This document shows, one piece after another, positions 63,802 through 64,000 of a DNA stretch of 64,000 nt (positions are counted from its first letter, which is position 1; every line of letters starts with the position of its first letter). The stretch spans positions 1,937,001-2,001,000 of the forward strand of contig NZ_CP136758.1 in NCBI RefSeq assembly GCF_032930845.1. The letters are read 5' to 3'. Below the pieces are notes generated by a model, which saw nothing but the letters and a program-made list of their open reading frames with translations, searched no databases and was not told the origin of the DNA. Source of the DNA: Parvularcula sp. LCG005 (GTDB taxonomy: Bacteria; Pseudomonadota; Alphaproteobacteria; Caulobacterales; Parvularculaceae). Both the position numbers and the translations under genes were made by a program.

Positions 63802-64000
63802 TTATTCGGCCGCGGGAGCCGACGTGCGTTTTTCGATGACCTCGTCGATCAGCCCGAACTCTTTGGACTGCTCCGGCGTCATGAACGTATCCCGATCAAG
63901 GGTCCGCTCAATGGTTTCGTAGTCCTGGCCCGTATGCTCAACATAAATTTCGTTGAGGCGCTTTTTCGTCGCGATAATGTCCATCGCGTGACGCTCAATG
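63802..64000 (-). CDS. clpP: ATP-dependent Clp protease proteolytic subunit (C-terminal part, window edge)
   Basis: About 66 C-terminal residues are visible. [39 protein letters not shown] is the ClpP C-terminal segment; the catalytic Asp lies in LDRDTFM. The Ser and His are outside the window. Upstream of clpX. Confidence 0.95.
   Translation of the reverse strand, partial: IERHAMDIIATKKRLNEIYVEHTGQDYETIERTLDRDTFMTPEQSKEFGLIDEVIEKRTSAPAAE

Overview
The window is about 60% GC, gene-dense, and carries almost only chromosomal housekeeping and envelope genes on both strands. It comes from an alphaproteobacterium, most likely a marine, aerobic, Caulobacterales- or Parvularculales-like lineage. 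Pointers are: 5-aminolevulinate synthase HemA plus a Mg-type HemB; an LdtR-type MarR regulator beside hemA; bacterial arginyltransferase Bpt; the trk/hfq/hflX block; an ELM1-family protein; TTAA-N7-TTAAC (CtrA-type) and GGAAC-N16/17-CGTT (EcfG-type) promoter elements. Genus cannot be read from this sequence. I see no insertion sequence, phage, integron or CRISPR array.

Layout. 1-4.5 kb: SDR tail, Dps, an aminotransferase, MscS with an EcfG-type promoter, a DUF1338 oxygenase and a small membrane protein. 4.5-13.8 kb: metG, a MipA/lipoprotein pair, parC, a FAT GUY-like single-domain response regulator with its own EcfG-type promoter, a TSUP transporter, a SleB hydrolase, and the divergent Kdo genes kdsA/kdsD. 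13.8-16.8 kb: GC-rich palindromes, an atypical AT-richer pentapeptide-repeat membrane protein, photolyase and tRNA-Ser(TGA). 17.2-23.2 kb: an iron island with a TonB-dependent receptor behind a perfect 19-bp Fur-like palindrome, a PiuC-type hydroxylase, and an opposing operon PepSY-TM / DUF2271 / DUF4198 / ApbE with a second, imperfect Fur-like box. 23.3-25.3 kb: DUF3299 protein and alkaline phosphatase. 25.3-29.9 kb: trkA-trkH-hfq-hflX. 30-39 kb: patatin, purA, an outer-membrane protein behind a CtrA-type site, serC-serA, an EamA transporter, a frameshifted PhzF gene and a TerB-DnaJ protein. 39-48 kb: a glycosyltransferase-like protein, csp, smpB, a large secreted orphan, dapA, slt, holC, ELM1 and a PHA-system protein. 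48-55 kb: trxB, surE-serS, a DUF1579-like secreted protein with tandem operators, a GNAT protein, BLUF, DUF2007-like, HIT and SDR. 55-64 kb: hemA, ldtR, hemB, flavin reductase, an SLC13 permease, bpt, a two-gene small-membrane operon with an EcfG-type promoter, clpX and the end of clpP.

The most interesting unit is 17.2-23.2 kb. The DUF2271 protein carries a DGITSPT sequence that matches the ApbE flavinylation motif, and its own operon encodes ApbE and a PepSY membrane protein. I read this as an iron-responsive, extracytoplasmic flavin electron-transfer system serving ferric-siderophore uptake. A second theme is regulatory: three GGAAC-N16/17-CGTT elements each sit directly upstream of a stress-type gene, which suggests a local sample of the general stress regulon.

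All functional calls come from reading the sequence and family knowledge; no database search was run. Where I moved a start codon I say why.
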